Positions 31,900 through 44,483 of a stretch of DNA of 64,000 nt are shown piece after piece. Origin of the DNA: Kitagawia praeruptora. Lineage: Eukaryota; Streptophyta; Magnoliopsida; Apiales; Apiaceae. The stretch is from the NCBI GenBank assembly GCA_037693485.1, contig CM075349.1, positions 74,007,001 through 74,071,000 on the forward strand, in the 5' to 3' direction. Within the stretch, counting starts at the first letter, position 1. Each line of letters starts with the position of its first letter. Made by a program: the position numbers and the translations under genes. The notes under the pieces are model-generated. The model made no database searches. It saw nothing but the letters and a program-made list of their open reading frames with translations, and was not told the DNA's origin.

Positions 31900-33273
31900 A
31901 GAGATGACGCAAAAAGAAGAGAGTGGTAAAGATAACCAAATCAGGAATCCTGCTTGATCCGTTACAGAGCCTTGAAGTCCTCCCAATCCACCACATGACA
32001 AAGCCATAGTAAATGGTTATAGCCAATGTAAGAAGCTACATGGCTTTTGTGAAGGGCTTAATGAATAGCCAAGCTCTAGAGGTCATTTTTGATCGGACAG
32101 TTACTAATATTGCCAGGGCCAGTGCAATTGATCGGACCGTTACTAATTAGACCATACTACCAGACTTAGTCACTCTGCTCATTGACAGTTAACAGCTACT
32201 AAAATGGTGGCAAGATCATCGAGGGAATTGAAAAATTCAGTAATTGCATGTGTTGGTGGCAATCCACATTATCTTTTGTTGGAATTACTTAAATATAATT
32301 TATATTTCCGCAAAGCATTTCCATCTCAGCTAGTTATACAGCACATACTAGTTTTTTTTTTTTTTTTTGTCAAAGACAGCACATACTAGTTAGGACTTAG
32401 GAATGTAACAAAATTTTCTTTTCTGCAGTATGAGTTAGACTAGAGAGATCAGATATAAAGTGCAAAGCTTGTACATATTTGTTACTGACTTATTGTAATT
32501 TTGTTCTTCAATAATGGAAATCTCTTTTTTTCAAGTTGTCGTCTTCTTCATTTTTTCAAGTATAATATCTATTTCCATCATTTTCATCTCTTTCGCTTTC
32601 TAAAATAGGTGAATGGCCAATTTTACAGATTTATGAACAACAGAAACTCTACACTGCTGTTCTCTTTGCCTTGTGAGCTCTTTAGACTGTTAGAATATAT
32701 ATGTATTATTGTATTATTTAATTTAAATATTTGTTATTGGTATTGGTATTGGTTATATATGTTGTCGTTGTGTGGTCAATCGGTACGAGACGTATCGTAC
32801 GATTGAGGGGGAGTGTTGAAGAGTATAAGATCCTGTTGGGGCCTTCCTCTAACACCTCAAGGTTTTAGATGGACTAGTTACTTAACATAGACAATGATGA
32901 AGCTATGAAAGATTGGAGGGGTACAAGGTGGCTTGTATTTGCTCCTACTTCTTGTACAGGACTCCATGAGATCAAGGATGACACTGCCAAAGGCAGAATC
33001 AGTATCATCTTCATCTATTTTGTATTGTTGACTCAATGCCAATTCCAGGACTGCACAATTGCAGCCACATCTTTCATTTGTGCATCTTGGTTGAATGCTG
33101 AGGCTTGAACAAGGAAAGGCCAGCCATCTATGGCCCATATTGGAGTTGAATCAGCAAGTGAGAACGTAGGGATATTACCTTGGTTACTAACTTCTGCAAC
33201 TCATGATGATGCTTCGTGCCATGTATGTGTGCAATAATGACTTGAACTTCCTTCGCATCAATTAATCTTTTGG
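31900..33273 (-). pseudogene. Glutamate receptor-like (GLR) channel pseudogene, interrupted
   Basis: GLR proteins are plant plasma-membrane cation channels gated by amino acids. On the minus strand an exon starts at 33273 after a TGCAG acceptor and encodes KRLIDAKEVQVII. After frame changes and a TGA it continues VAEVSNQGNIPTFSLADSTP, IWAIDGWPFLVQAS, AAIVQSWNWH and EDDTDSAFGSVI, the amino-terminal ligand-binding region (family: EVQVIIG-HTWEEASLVAEVG, PIWATERWPFLVQAS, IVQSWEWHQVT). At 32070-31900 a second piece encodes FIKPFTKAM, stop, LLTLAITIYYGFVMWWI and LQGSVTDQAGFLIWLS, the first membrane segment and pore region (family AMWLL; the Trp codon is now TAG). Between them lies LTR debris (32686-32887). 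Several frameshifts and stops make it a clear pseudogene. Confidence 0.85.
32686..32887 (+). mobile_element. LTR retrotransposon debris (copia-like LTR start, polypurine tract and short LTR)
   Basis: TGTTAGAATATATATGTATT at 32686 resembles the start of the copia LTR found at 48548. Further on, GATTGAGGGGGAG (32801-32813) is a polypurine tract directly followed by TGTTGAAGAG, and the sequence ends ACTTAACA at 32887, giving TG..CA ends. No 5' LTR or coding region is present. The debris separates the two halves of the GLR pseudogene. Confidence 0.55.
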
Positions 33274-34883
33274 CTGCATTGCTTACATGACCATGTGAAA
33301 CAAAACTTTCTCCGGGTATATGTGTTCTACTATGCCACCAGCTAGAAATATTTTAACAGTAATTGGCGCATGATTATATATCTTCCACATTTTCGTTTAA
33401 CTTTCATGGATTACATACTTTTTTACGATGAATAATGATCGCTGGCGGAATGATACAATACACTTTAAAATTCCAGTAGTATGATTTATAGTTTCTAGTT
33501 CCTTCCTTCCTCATTGTTTATAGCTCAGGTATTTTACAGCTGGTTGTTTTCTCATGAAAAGTTAATACTGCTGTAATTTTGCTCTTTTTATGGCCTCATA
33601 AGCTTTATATATTTCAAGGTAGATTACATAGTCGTTTACCTGATAGAGCTGGCTAGGCAGGTCTCCCGTGGGAGTTTGTTATGCATAAGGAACACTAATC
33701 TTTGATCGATCTTTCTGCTGATATAATGTAATGAAATCTGCAAGGAAATTTTTGCCTCCTCTTTCACACGAGATGTACCATCTGTGATGGCACCTATAAC
33801 CACTAAATATCATGTCCATTTTCTTTTGATACACGAGTCTTATTAATTGCGAAAACTTGGAGATCGGTTAAGACCCGAACTCTATTTTAAATCACACTAT
33901 TCTATTTGTTTCTTGTTGAAGCTTCCAACAAACTGAGTGATGATTTTAGACTTGTATTTGTTTATTTGAGTTATCATTCTGCAAGAACTCAGTTGGGTGT
34001 TCCAACTTAAGATGGAGTCATGGTCTACTTTCAACTTGTATCTTTGTATAGTATAAACAATGCATGCAACTGTGTGTCTAAGTAGTAGCTACACATTTCA
34101 TAACAAGGAAAGTCGAAGTAAACTACGGTTTGAGCATATTTCGCATGCTCAGTTGCATTTTTGTTTACTCATTCAAACAGAGGTGGCCTTGGCTGCGAAC
34201 AAGTCTTGGGCCTAGGACCCCAAACACTTTAGGGTCTCGAAATCTTCAATTCCCCAATGTAGAAAAGTATAAAATGTGCATCCTATAAAAGGCCCCCTAG
34301 ACTGATTTCGACTAGGACCTCCCAAGTTTCATGGCCACCCCTGCATTCAAAGTATTTAATGGACTATGGAGTACGTGAAGATCAGTAGGATGGTCAATTG
34401 TTGAAAATTGAAAGAAGCTTTGGCTTTTGCCTCATGAGTAGACTCCGATAATTTCGTAAATGACACAAAATTTCAGTATTTGAGTTTGATTACGGTTATA
34501 TGCATTCATATGCGATACTTGACAATTAACTTGGTAATAAGAGGTCTATGCCGATTATAGGTGTGGCACAAAGCAAAGCTGATGTCTTACTCAAGTGTCA
34601 AGAAGGTTATTGAAGAAGTAGAAGTGGATCTGCAGTATTTGAAGTTGGTACGTCGTTGTAAATTTGAAGTCCCTGACAATCACCGAAACTCACTTGCTGC
34701 ATACTTTACAGTTTACATGTGTGGATTTATAGGTTTACCCTTTAGGTTCTTCCACACTCTCCAACTCTTCCCAGACTAATCTTTTTAGTTTTTCTTTTTC
34801 CCATCTCTCCCATTTCAAGTATATGGGCAGTAGTGAGAGTGGAACTCCAGAAATTAAAATCTTGCACCGCGAGACAGAATTAA
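33274..34883. other. Intergenic, weak coding hints only
   Basis: No gene was identified. At 34561-34690 the plus strand encodes AKLMSYSSVKKVIEEVEVDL and QYLKLVRRCKFEVPD, which looks like protein and follows an AG, but matches nothing I recognise and has no supported partner exons. The remainder is AT-rich. Confidence 0.35.
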
Positions 34884-35212
34884 GGGTGTGTTCACTTGGA
34901 AAGAATGGAATGAGGTAGGAATGGAATGAAAATTGTAAACAAAATTTATGAAGAAAGGGGGATGTTGGGGGAAATAATGAACAAATATGAGGGAGAAGAA
35001 GTTTTTTATGATGAAGATTGCAAGGAAAATGATGAATATTGGGAATGGAGCATTCCTTCCGAAACATGTGGGTTAGAATTCTAGTTTAAATTATTGGAGA
35101 GGAATGAAGCAAGGAATGAAATTTATAAACACTTTCCCCAATCTTCCCCAAATAATAGTATAAATTTCATTCCATTCTCCCCTTATTCCATTCAATCCAA
35201 GTGAACATAACC
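34884..35212. mobile_element. Tourist-like (PIF/Harbinger) MITE
   Basis: Ends GGGTGTGTTCACTTGGAAAG and CAATCCAAGTGAACATAACC form inverted repeats. TAA flanks both sides (34881-34883 and 35213-35215), as expected for PIF/Harbinger. Inside, GGAATGGA-type motifs are mirrored. 329 bases, non-coding. Confidence 0.88.
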
Positions 35213-35215
35213 TAA

Positions 35216-35846
35216 GTGAATTCACACAGTCTGCAACAATACTCTTTCTTTAACTAATTAAGCTTCATTACAATAGGTAAATGGTCCTTTTACGGTCCTA
35301 ACATCTCCTTACTCTAAGAACAAACAGATTTTAATTACTGTGATCCTGTTTTGCATTGTGTGCTACTCCTATTTCTATTAGTGTCAATGTTAATAATTAT
35401 ACTATATTACAGAATTGTGATTTGAGCATCTTAACTTACGCTTATATTTGGGAAACCAAGGCTTAGTGTTTCTAGTTATTGGGCCTCAGGAGTTGCGTGT
35501 ATGCACATGACAGAGTCTGTAGTGATTCAACCTGGAGGCATTTCAAAAACTTGGGCCAGTCAGGGGTCATTATTTATTTTTTATGTGGGACTGACACAAA
35601 TGCTCTTCCAAATAATTGTGTCGCATCTCCTGTCTTGGTTCACCTCCGACCATGGCACACTGTTGGAGTTGAACACACTCTATACAAACATAATCTTGTT
35701 CTGTTACTACTATTTAGCAAAAAAAGAAGAATGAATCTTGTTTCGGTGATTAATTTATATGTATGTGCTTAGAAAAACCTTATACGGGTCTTTATAATGT
35801 GTATGCAATGGCAATATTCTTTGAGAATATCTATTGATATGATATA
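35216..35846. other. Intergenic, no gene recognised
   Basis: Two overlapping open frames (35479-35772 and 35501-35734) are present but resemble no family and overlap each other in different frames, so neither is supported as a gene. Confidence 0.4.
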
Positions 35847-36164
35847 CTCCCTCCGTCTCCGATAGATTGTTTACGTTTGTTTTTTGCACGGAGACCAAGG
35901 ATTATGATTAAAATAAGTGAAGTAGTGGGTGTAATATTAATATATTGTTTATTAATATATTGTTAAAATAAGTGAAGTAGTGGGTGTAATAGTGATTTTA
36001 TTGTTAAAATAAGTGAAGTAGTAGGTGTAATAGTGTAAAGTATTGTTAAAATAAGTGAAGTAGTGGGTGTAATAGTGTTAAAACTTATTATTTTAAAAAA
36101 TGTAAAGAATTGGTTGGAACGTCCCAAAAAAGAAATTTTAAACAATTGGTTGGGACACAGGGAG
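35847..36164. mobile_element. Stowaway MITE with internal repeats
   Basis: Begins CTCCCTCCGTCTCCGATAG and ends TGGGACACAGGGAG, flanked by TA (35845-35846 and 36165-36166). Inside, AAAATAAGTGAAGTAGTGGG with TGTAATAGTG is repeated about four times in direct orientation, a small expansion within the MITE. Confidence 0.85.
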
Positions 36165-36385
36165 TAAGTTGGACAGTAACAAGTCCCCTGTCTGTCTGCC
36201 CCTGCCATATAGTGGTTCAGAGTTCAGTTGTCCTCTGTTTGAACACTCCAAATTTCAACAAGGAAAAGGCTGACCATTGTACACTTGATGAAGCATCTTG
36301 ATCAAGTCAATGCTTGGGAGGGGTGCGAACTTTGACCGTTGTACACTTGATGAATCATCTTGTTGTACTGTCATGGACTTGCTAT

Positions 36386-36602
36386 GTTCCGATTTTGGAA
36401 ATCTTATTTCTCAAAAATAATTTAGTTATTTTGGAAAAAATTACGTAAATATGTACTTTTTTTTTTAAATAAGTAACTTATTTTTGCAAGATAACGAATA
36501 TTAAACTCTCCCTACACATTTTTTTCTAGAAAAAAGTATGTAAATACGAATTTTTTTCCAAAATAAGTAACTTATAAGTTAAAATTTGTCAAACGGAACC
36601 TA
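36386..36602. mobile_element. MITE-like inverted-repeat element, second copy
   Basis: The reverse complement of the family at 23511-23735: starts near TATGTTCCGATTTTGG, ends TTTGTCAAACGGAACCTATG, with matching AAATAAGTAACTTATTT arms and the TTGCAAGATAACGAATATTA core. No coding. Confidence 0.65.
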
Positions 36603-37926
36603 TGTTTTATGTATTCGATTAACTTATTACTACTTGGAAGTAAAATTTCAAGTTTTTTTGTTTAGAAAATTTGAAGAATGTTGATCAAGTTATACAACTA
36701 TTCTTAACTAAGAACAATAACCACTAAAATCTGCCCTTTTTAATGGAGGCCTGTAGGTCTAGTGTCTAAAGCACTGTTCGACCTCAAATGGATAATTGTA
36801 AAATTTAACTAGAAAAATGGAGGGACCAAAGTAATATCTTATGTGATAGCATGCATGTGATGAGCAAAAGATGCCATTATTATTATTCCAAACCCTTGTA
36901 TATCCAAACTATATGATGTGAAAGCTATGAATAAAATTCTCCAAGAGAATTCAAGGTTTTGGAATTTGGATGAACAATGAACAAGGGTATCCAAAGCCTT
37001 TACTTTATCTTTGTCCCTTTTTTTCTTCCAATAAAGAAAGGGGATCCAAAGTATTCTAGCCTTCTAGATTGGAGGGAGAAACAATTTGTTGGTAGTTAGT
37101 CACTGCCCGCATGTGAAACAACATTTAAATCTCTTTCCCCATCCCCACCTCCACCCTACATATAGTCCCTCCTAGATGAATGGAGTGGAGTGAGTAAAAA
37201 TGTATGTCTTCAAGTTCTTCATTTTCGAATCAAATTATCTGTGTATATATGTATGCTAAATTTTATTCTTTCTAATGATTTGTGTTCATTCATGTCTCCA
37301 TCCTACATTTTGTCCTCGTTCCTGCATTCTTTCGACTAGATTTTTAAGATCTCGACTTGTATTTGTTGTATTTAGATCATTTCCGACCCAACTTTAAACG
37401 TTTCACATTATATTGTTGCACAAACATGTTCCCAAACAAACTGAACAATTTAATGGGAGGTAGTTCGAAAGAGTCTACTTCAAACAAAATGTATATTATA
37501 TATATCCATTCATACATTACATGACATTGGCCACCACCATACTAGCTGCGGGCTGCATGTTTTTGCAGCCTCCTCAACCCCATCTCTCCCCCCTCAACTA
37601 CACACATTTCCCTCTTTCCCTCCCTAAAAAGTAAAAATACACACAACAAAACAAAGTAAAACAATGAACATAAACAAAAACAACCCCCACCAAAACCTAA
37701 AAGTCAAAAAGTTACTCCACCGTCCCTCTTTTACTCAACTTTTACATTACCCAATGAACCCACTTAAACAAATTTCCTAGTACAAATTTAAGGGCCAAAA
37801 GTTAAGTATCTAAACAATTGGCGCCAATGGTTAAAATATGATTAATATCAAATTAAGGCGGGTAAATTTTTTGAAAAAAGCTTTTAAGATCTTTTGGCCT
37901 TTTCTTGAATCTTGGAATTTTTTTCC
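36603..37926. other. Intergenic, 3' flank of the expansin gene
   Basis: No gene or transposon end recognised. The part near 37926 will contain the expansin 3' untranslated region. A weak pol III box B-like GTTCGACCTC lies at 36777-36786. Confidence 0.5.
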
Positions 37927-39488
37927 TTAGACTCTAAAGTTTTTCCCGGCAAAGGTTTGTCCGAATTGCCAGTGAGCCGGAACAATGTTCCATGAGGTGG
38001 AAGTCCTTCGATCGCTTCCGGTGACTCTGAAAGAGAGTGATTGTCCAACCAAAACTGCATTCGATTGCCAGTTTTGTCCCCAGTTGCGGCTCATGCTCAT
38101 CCATCCGGTTCTTGAACCTTTAACACTAACCCTTACAATGTCTCCAGCACCGGCTACGTTGCTGATCAGGACTAGGTTGAAGTAGCGGAATCCATTGATT
38201 GCGAATCTTATTCCTCCTCTCTTTCGGCATGGTACTCTGCATAAATAAATTGATAATATTATGACCAATTTGATCAAGATAGACTAGATAGTGTACAAAA
38301 ACAAGTGTATGTTACATGAGCTAATTGAATTGTAAGAAAGTAATGAAATTATAATTTTCTGCAAACTAAAAAAATAGGGGCATGTCTAGTCTAACTTAAA
38401 ATTAGAATTTACAAACATAATACATCCCCACAACACAACAAACTAAAACAGTAAAACTACTTGAACAAAATTCCAAACAAAACACAAAATTCCAAACATA
38501 ACTACAATATGTATTTGGATGCAAACTAACTATAATTTCATGAATAAACAAAGGGCATCAATTTGCACCGTTATAATATTATTTCATATTATTAGTAATG
38601 TACAAAAAAAAATATACTTGGACAGCTAAAAACAAATACAAGAACAGAGGAAGGGGAAGTGTGTTACCTGCGGTAAGAGACTGGGACAATTCCAGCACGA
38701 TACTCGGCAATCTTGAGGAACATGGGCATGGCGAGATCGAAATGGGTTCGGGGAGGGTTGCACCATCCGCCATTGTCACTGGGCTGGGCAAAGTTAGGTG
38801 GGCAAAAATTCGTAGCGGTAATGAAAATAGAAGGACTGCCCGGGTGGCACCATTGTGGATCACTCTTGCACTTAATCTCAAAACAGGCACCGCAACTCTG
38901 CCCTTTGTTGAACAGCGCCGTGCTTAGCGCTGCTGTGTTTACACCATAGCCTTGGCTGTAGAGGTTTCCATAACCACAAGCTCCACCTAAAAAAAATAAG
39001 CAATTATTGCAAGTGCATTTTGCTGGAGACCAAAGTACTACAACAGGGATACAACTAGACAGAATCCGAAATTTACATCGACGCTCGATAACTTGACTAT
39101 GTTTCGAAAAAGTATGTTTAATTTAAAGAATGTACTTTTCGAAATTTAATTAAATTTAAGAGAAACACGAAATTGACATATTTACACATACATTCGAAAA
39201 CAAAACATTAGCACACGACAACACGACCCGAAAATTGAAACCGACGGTATAACTAGTTAACTACATTTCACAAAATATATCATACGTAAGCAAGTGAGAG
39301 TAGAATTAAGTATAGTAAATGTTACCCATTGTGCCGGAAGCGTCACTGCCTCCATAGAATGTGGCATGAGCACCTTGCCACGCACCGCCAGTGTAAACTC
39401 CGGGGATTCTTGCTTCAGCAACTGATATAATAATAAGTAATAATATAATGAGAGAGGCAATGCAGGGGATTTTGAGGAGGATGCCCAT
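37927..39488 (-). CDS. Alpha-expansin (EXPA), three exons
   Basis: Expansins loosen cell walls by disrupting cellulose-xyloglucan contacts without hydrolysis; they are secreted. Exons on the minus strand: 39488-39326, 38986-38668 and 38236-37927, with GT/AG introns of 339 and 431 bases; 792 coding bases give 263 residues. The start MGILLKIPCIASLI opens a signal peptide ending near SVAEA. Domain 1 (GH45-like) has WQGAHATFYGGSDASGTM, GGACGYGNLYSQGYGVNTAA, the Cys set (SCGACFEIKC, WC, NFCPPN), the alpha-expansin insert GGWCNPPRTHFDLAMPMF and the HFD motif. Domain 2 (cellulose-binding, CBM63-like) has VPCRKRGGIRFAINGFRYFN, the Trp residues WMSMSRNWGQNWQ and VPAHWQFGQTF near the end. Frame, splice phases (1 and 2) and length agree with the family, so it looks functional. 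Confidence 0.96.
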
Positions 39489-40807
39489 TTTGAGGGTGCC
39501 TAATACTAATGCAAACAAACTACTAGTAGGAGATTTGTGTGGGAGAGAAAATGAGTGGGAAAAGAGTGGGGGAAGTGTGGACTACTTATTGAAGAGTGCA
39601 GGGGCAGGGGCAGGGGCAGAATATGTAATTTTAGTCAACATCTTTATTTAACAGGGTAGATTGTTTTCTGACACATTATTTTTCGATAAAAATATAGTAA
39701 CAATGTAAAATTAAAATTAAAAAAAAAATAGAAGCATGACAAATTACTATGTGGTTGATAAATGAAGTCGGAAAATTGGCGTGTGTGTGTATAATTCGAA
39801 TTTTTTGAAATTCGACAAATACGTTGTTACTGAGAATATATGTTAGGAAAGAAAATTTGTGATGGATCGATTGTAATAATGATATTGCGACATTATGTTT
39901 TTTATTCTAAAAACATCATAATTTTTAAAGTAAAAGAATAAGGAACATGAATCCCGAAGAATAAAGGTGGATGTACGAGTCGCAAGTTAAGGCGCAACCA
40001 GCGGTTGTTATTTTTAACAAACTCCACTTGACAGAGTTGAACCAAAAGCTTGACTCAATCTGGCCCCCAATTTGAGGTGTAATTTCACTTTTGTATTTTG
40101 AATATTTTTTAAGCTATTTATACTGGTCAGAGTGTAAAAGATGTTTAAGATTTTCTGACTAATTGATCTATAATGTTTATTGACAATAAAATTATAATTT
40201 AATGGAACATTACAGTATCAAGGTATTATTATTAGATTTAGTTATCACTGAACTCAAATATCATCTCCTATAATTACATAATTTATTTTTGTATATATAA
40301 TTTTTTTGGTTTGAATCCTTATTTATCATACATGATTATACTAATTTCAGGTTCAATTTTCTAAAAATACATTTTGAAATTATATTTAGAAATTATATTT
40401 ATTTTCAACAATATAAATATTTAATACTTCATATTAACATTTTAATTTCACACGAATAATCAGCGACTAATCAATAAATCTAAAGATGCATTATCAAATT
40501 TAACATATACTTCAATGAATGTAGTTGTAACTTGTAAGCTAGTTATGTTAATGAATTAATTCGATACTCACCTTATTGCAGTCTTTTAAAAACTATTGAA
40601 TCGAATTTTTTAAAGGAAAATACTAGGTACTCCAAATTGGTACCCAAAATAATTCATAAATGCCAATTGTCTTATTTTAATTGGCCATAACAAAATGGAC
40701 CCCCCTACATTCACACCAATCTCCCCAATCACAATTTTTCAATGTCCCACGTCATCGAAGTCACATCATTTGAGAACAATATTTGGATATCAATTTAGGC
40801 TACCTAA
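39489..40807. other. Expansin upstream region, no other gene
   Basis: Contains the expansin promoter on the minus strand. A TATA-like TTAAATAAAG lies at about 39642-39651 and a W-box-like GTTGACT at 39635-39641, both unproven. A GGGGCA triple repeat sits at 39599-39619. The remainder is AT-rich without features. Confidence 0.4.
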
Positions 40808-40847
40808 GAGCATCTCCAATGGTGTTAGCTAAAAATGATTGGCTAAA

Positions 40848-42904
40848 TCTATACTATTATATAAAAGCCGAAACATTAAAAGTTTGGTTGGTCGGTCGGT
40901 CGGTACGGTACCTGTTGATTTTACTTATTTACCCTTATTCAATTACTACTAACTAATCAATTTCTTTTTTCAGATTAAACATATTATCTTTTCTATTTTC
41001 AAGAATTAAATAATTTCCTTTTTCAAGTAAAATACAATACCTTTTATATTTTATCTAACTAAAATTTCTCCTTTATGAATCAATTTCTCTTTTCAGGTTA
41101 AACATATTACCTTTTCTATTTTTCAATAACTAAATAATTTCCTTTTTCAAGTAAATTAGAATATCTTTTACATTTTATCTAACTAAAATTTCTCTTTTTA
41201 AAAATTCTATACTATTATATAAAAGCCGAAACATTAAAAGTTTGGTTGGTCGGTCGGTCGGTACGGTACCTGTTGATTTTACTTATTTACCCTTATTCAA
41301 TTACTACTAACTAATCAATTTCCTTTTTCAGATTAAACATATTATCTTTTCTATTTTCAAGAATTAAATAATTTCCTTTTTCAAGTAAAATACAATACCT
41401 TTTATATTTTATCTAACTAAAATTTCTCCTTTATGTATCAATTTCCCTTTTCAGGTTAAACATATTACCTTTTCTATTTTTCAATAACTAAATAATTTCC
41501 TTTTTCAAGTAAATTAGAATATCTTTTACATTTTATCTAACTAAAATTTCTCTTTTTTAAAAACACTACGTGCAATTTTGTTTAATAAAATAACATAATT
41601 ATATTATAATTACTATTAACTAATCAATTACCTTCAGTCAAAACACGTTACCTTTTCTATTTTCTATAACTAAAATCTTTCTTTTTCCAATTATATTATG
41701 GACGGTTACCTTTTTCAGCCAAAACACGTTACCTTTTTTTTTCTCTTACTAAAACCTCTTTTTTTCCAATTATATCACGAGCGTTTCTATTTAATAAAAA
41801 TAAAATAATAATATTATAATACTAATAATTAACCGATTACCTTTTCAACTAAAATATATCATTTTTTCTATTTTTTCTAATTAAATTCCCTTTTTTCTAG
41901 AAATATAACGGGCAACATTAATTTCTCATTTTCTAAAAACTATGAGCAATTTTATATAGTAAAATAACATAATTAAATTATAATTACTATAAACTAATCA
42001 ATTGCCATTTTCACACAAATCATGTCATCTTCATGTTACCTTTATATTTTCTCTAACTAAAATCTCTCTTTTTCCAATTATATCACCGGCGGTTGTATTT
42101 AACACTATTAGCAATTCTGTTTTATAAAATAAAATAAAATATTATAATTACTAATAATTAATCAATTACTTTTTTCAGCTAAAATATGTTACCTTTTATA
42201 TTTTTCTATTTTTTTCAGTTAATTTTATTTATTTACCCTTATTTAATGGTACATGTTATTTTACGTAATTATCCTTACTTAATTATTTATAAATACTAAT
42301 AGCTAATAAATTTCCTTTTTCAGGTAAAACATGTTACCTTTTCTATTTTTCAATAACTAATCTTTTTTCACATAAAATATAACAAATTCTTTCCTTTTTC
42401 AAGTAAAATATGCTACCTTTTCAATTTTTCAATAGCCAATTTTTCTTTTTACGTAAAATACAGTTTATCTAGCTAAAATTTTTCCTTTTCTAAAAAACTA
42501 TGAGCAATCATGTTTAATAAAATAAAATATTATAATTACTAATAATTAACCAATTACCTTTTTCAGCTAAAATACATGACCTTTTCTATTTTTTTATTTT
42601 ATTCCGAAAAACCTATTTGGTTTGCTTTATTTAAGTACAATAAAATAATAACAATATAATAACTAATGACTAATCGATTACGTTTTTCAGCTAAAATATT
42701 TCATCTTTTCAATATCTTTTCAATATTTTCAAACTAAAATCCATCATTTTCTAAAAATATCACGGACAACATATATATAATTATATCAGATCATATTTTT
42801 AAAAGTTTAATCCAAGAAAATTTATGTCTTAAAATTTTTAATTCAAATTAAAAAAAATTCTGTTATATTAAAGAAAATCCATGCATCGCACGGGTTTTAA
42901 GCTA
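40848..42904 (+). mobile_element. Non-autonomous Helitron, internally duplicated
   Basis: Starts TCTATACTATTATATAAAAG directly after an A (inserted at AT) and ends with the Helitron-like tail CATCGCACGGGTTTTAA near 42894. A second copy of the 5' end, with about 360 following bases, begins at 41206 as a near-identical direct repeat. The interior is AT-rich with repeating ACCTTTTCTATTTTT and GCTAAAATATG motifs and codes for nothing. Its terminal CTAGT is altered to GCTAT where the next Helitron begins. Confidence 0.75.
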
Positions 42905-43749
42905 TCTATACTATTATATAAAAGCCAAAACATTAAAAATTTGGTTGGTCGATTGGTCGGTCGGTCGGTACGATACCTGTTTAATAAAATGAAATATTAT
43001 AATTACTAATAATTAATCAATTAACTTTTTCAGCTAAAATATGTCACCTTTTATATTTTTCTATTTTTTTCAGTTAATTTTATTTATTTACCCTTATTTA
43101 ATGGTACATGTCATTTTACGTAATTATCCTTACTTAATTATTTATAATTACTAATAACTAATAAATTTCCTTTTTCAGGTAAAACATGTTACCTTTTCTA
43201 TTTTTCAATAACTAATCTTTTTTCACATAAAATATGAGAAATTCTTTCCTTTTTCAAGTAAAACATGCTACCTTTTCTATTTTTCAATAGCCAATTTTTC
43301 TTTTTACATAAAATACAGTTTATCTAGCTAAAAATTATCCTTTTCTAAAAAAAACTATGAGCAATTATGTTTAATAAAATATTATAATTACTAATAATTA
43401 ACCAATTACCTTTTTCAGCTAAAATACATTACCTTTTCTATTTTTTTATTTTTTTTTCAAAAAAACCTATTTGGTTTGCTTTATTTAAGTACAATAAAAT
43501 AAGAACAATATAATAACTAATAACTAACCGATTACGTTTTTCAGCTAAAATATTTCATCTTTTCAATATTTTCAAACTAAAATCCATCATTTTCTAAAAA
43601 TATCATGGACAACAAATATATAATTATATCAGATCATGTTTTTTAAAATTGTAAGTCAAGAAAATTTATGTCTTAAAATTTTTAATTCAAATTAAAAAAA
43701 ATTCTGTTATATTAAAGAACATCTGTGCATCGCACGGGTTTTAACTAGT
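42905..43749 (+). mobile_element. Non-autonomous Helitron, second copy
   Basis: Starts TCTATACTATTATATAAAAG after an A and ends CATCGCACGGGTTTTAACTAGT at 43749 with T following, the signature of plant Helitrons (5' TC, 3' CTAG, AT target). Most of it repeats 42120-42895 with scattered differences. It sits at the very 3' end of the preceding Helitron, which suggests insertion into, or rolling-circle read-through from, a related copy. Confidence 0.82.
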
Positions 43750-44483
43750 TACATAAAATATTGATTATGTAAAATTTGTCGAACCTGTAAGACATTGTGT
43801 TCCGAGGGTATTGGCTATAATGATTGGCTATATTTTAAAAATGGTATGTTATTAATCTAGCCAACATCAAGAGATTATCTATAATTATAGATAACAGTTT
43901 TTTCCCATTGGAGTGTAATTTTTTTTTACACATTCTTTATAATTCTTATTTATGGTATTTAATTTTAAAATTTAGCTAAGGAATCTCTCCCATTGGAGAT
44001 GCTCTAACATTACTCTTTTTTTAATGATCAAGTTCAGTTTTTATATAAAACAAATCTCATTTTCATATTTCAGTTCATTACAATATTCTCGATAACGTTT
44101 CATATAAATTGAGCCGGAACTGCATGGATGATCAAGTCAACTTTCATGAAAAGAATCATATTTTCATATTTAACTTAATTATTGATGAGTTTAATATAAT
44201 TTCAATAAAACTTATTTTGAGACAATCATAAAAATTTAGGGGTATTTGACAAAAATACCAACTTTTTAAATGATTTTTGCAAAAATACCATCTTTCTAAT
44301 TAAATTGCAATTATACCATCTTTTCAAAAAGAAAAAAGATTTATTGCAAAAATACCATCTTTCCAATTCCCCTCCACCCTTCCTCCCTCCTTCCTCTCTC
44401 CTCCCTCCCTCCGGTCCTGCTTTCAGCGCCTGGTACTTTTTTTTTTTTTTTTTTTTTTTAAGGCGGGATGCTATTTGGGTTTC

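Larger units (their letters stand above)
40808..44004. mobile_element. PIF/Harbinger-like MITE split by Helitrons
   Basis: The left end GAGCATCTCCAATGG and the right end CCATTGGAGATGCTC (allowing for the CCC before it) are inverted repeats, and TAA flanks both sides (40805-40807 and 44005-44007). Internal GATTGGCTA motifs are mirrored. The original element is about 295 bases: 40808-40847 on the left and 43750-44004 on the right. 2.9 kb of Helitron sequence lies between. A relative with the same termini sits at 47143-47777. Confidence 0.85.

Noticed and set aside
35479..35772. Two overlapping plus-strand frames as a gene
   Set aside because: Different frames over the same bases, no motif, no start context and no partner exon.
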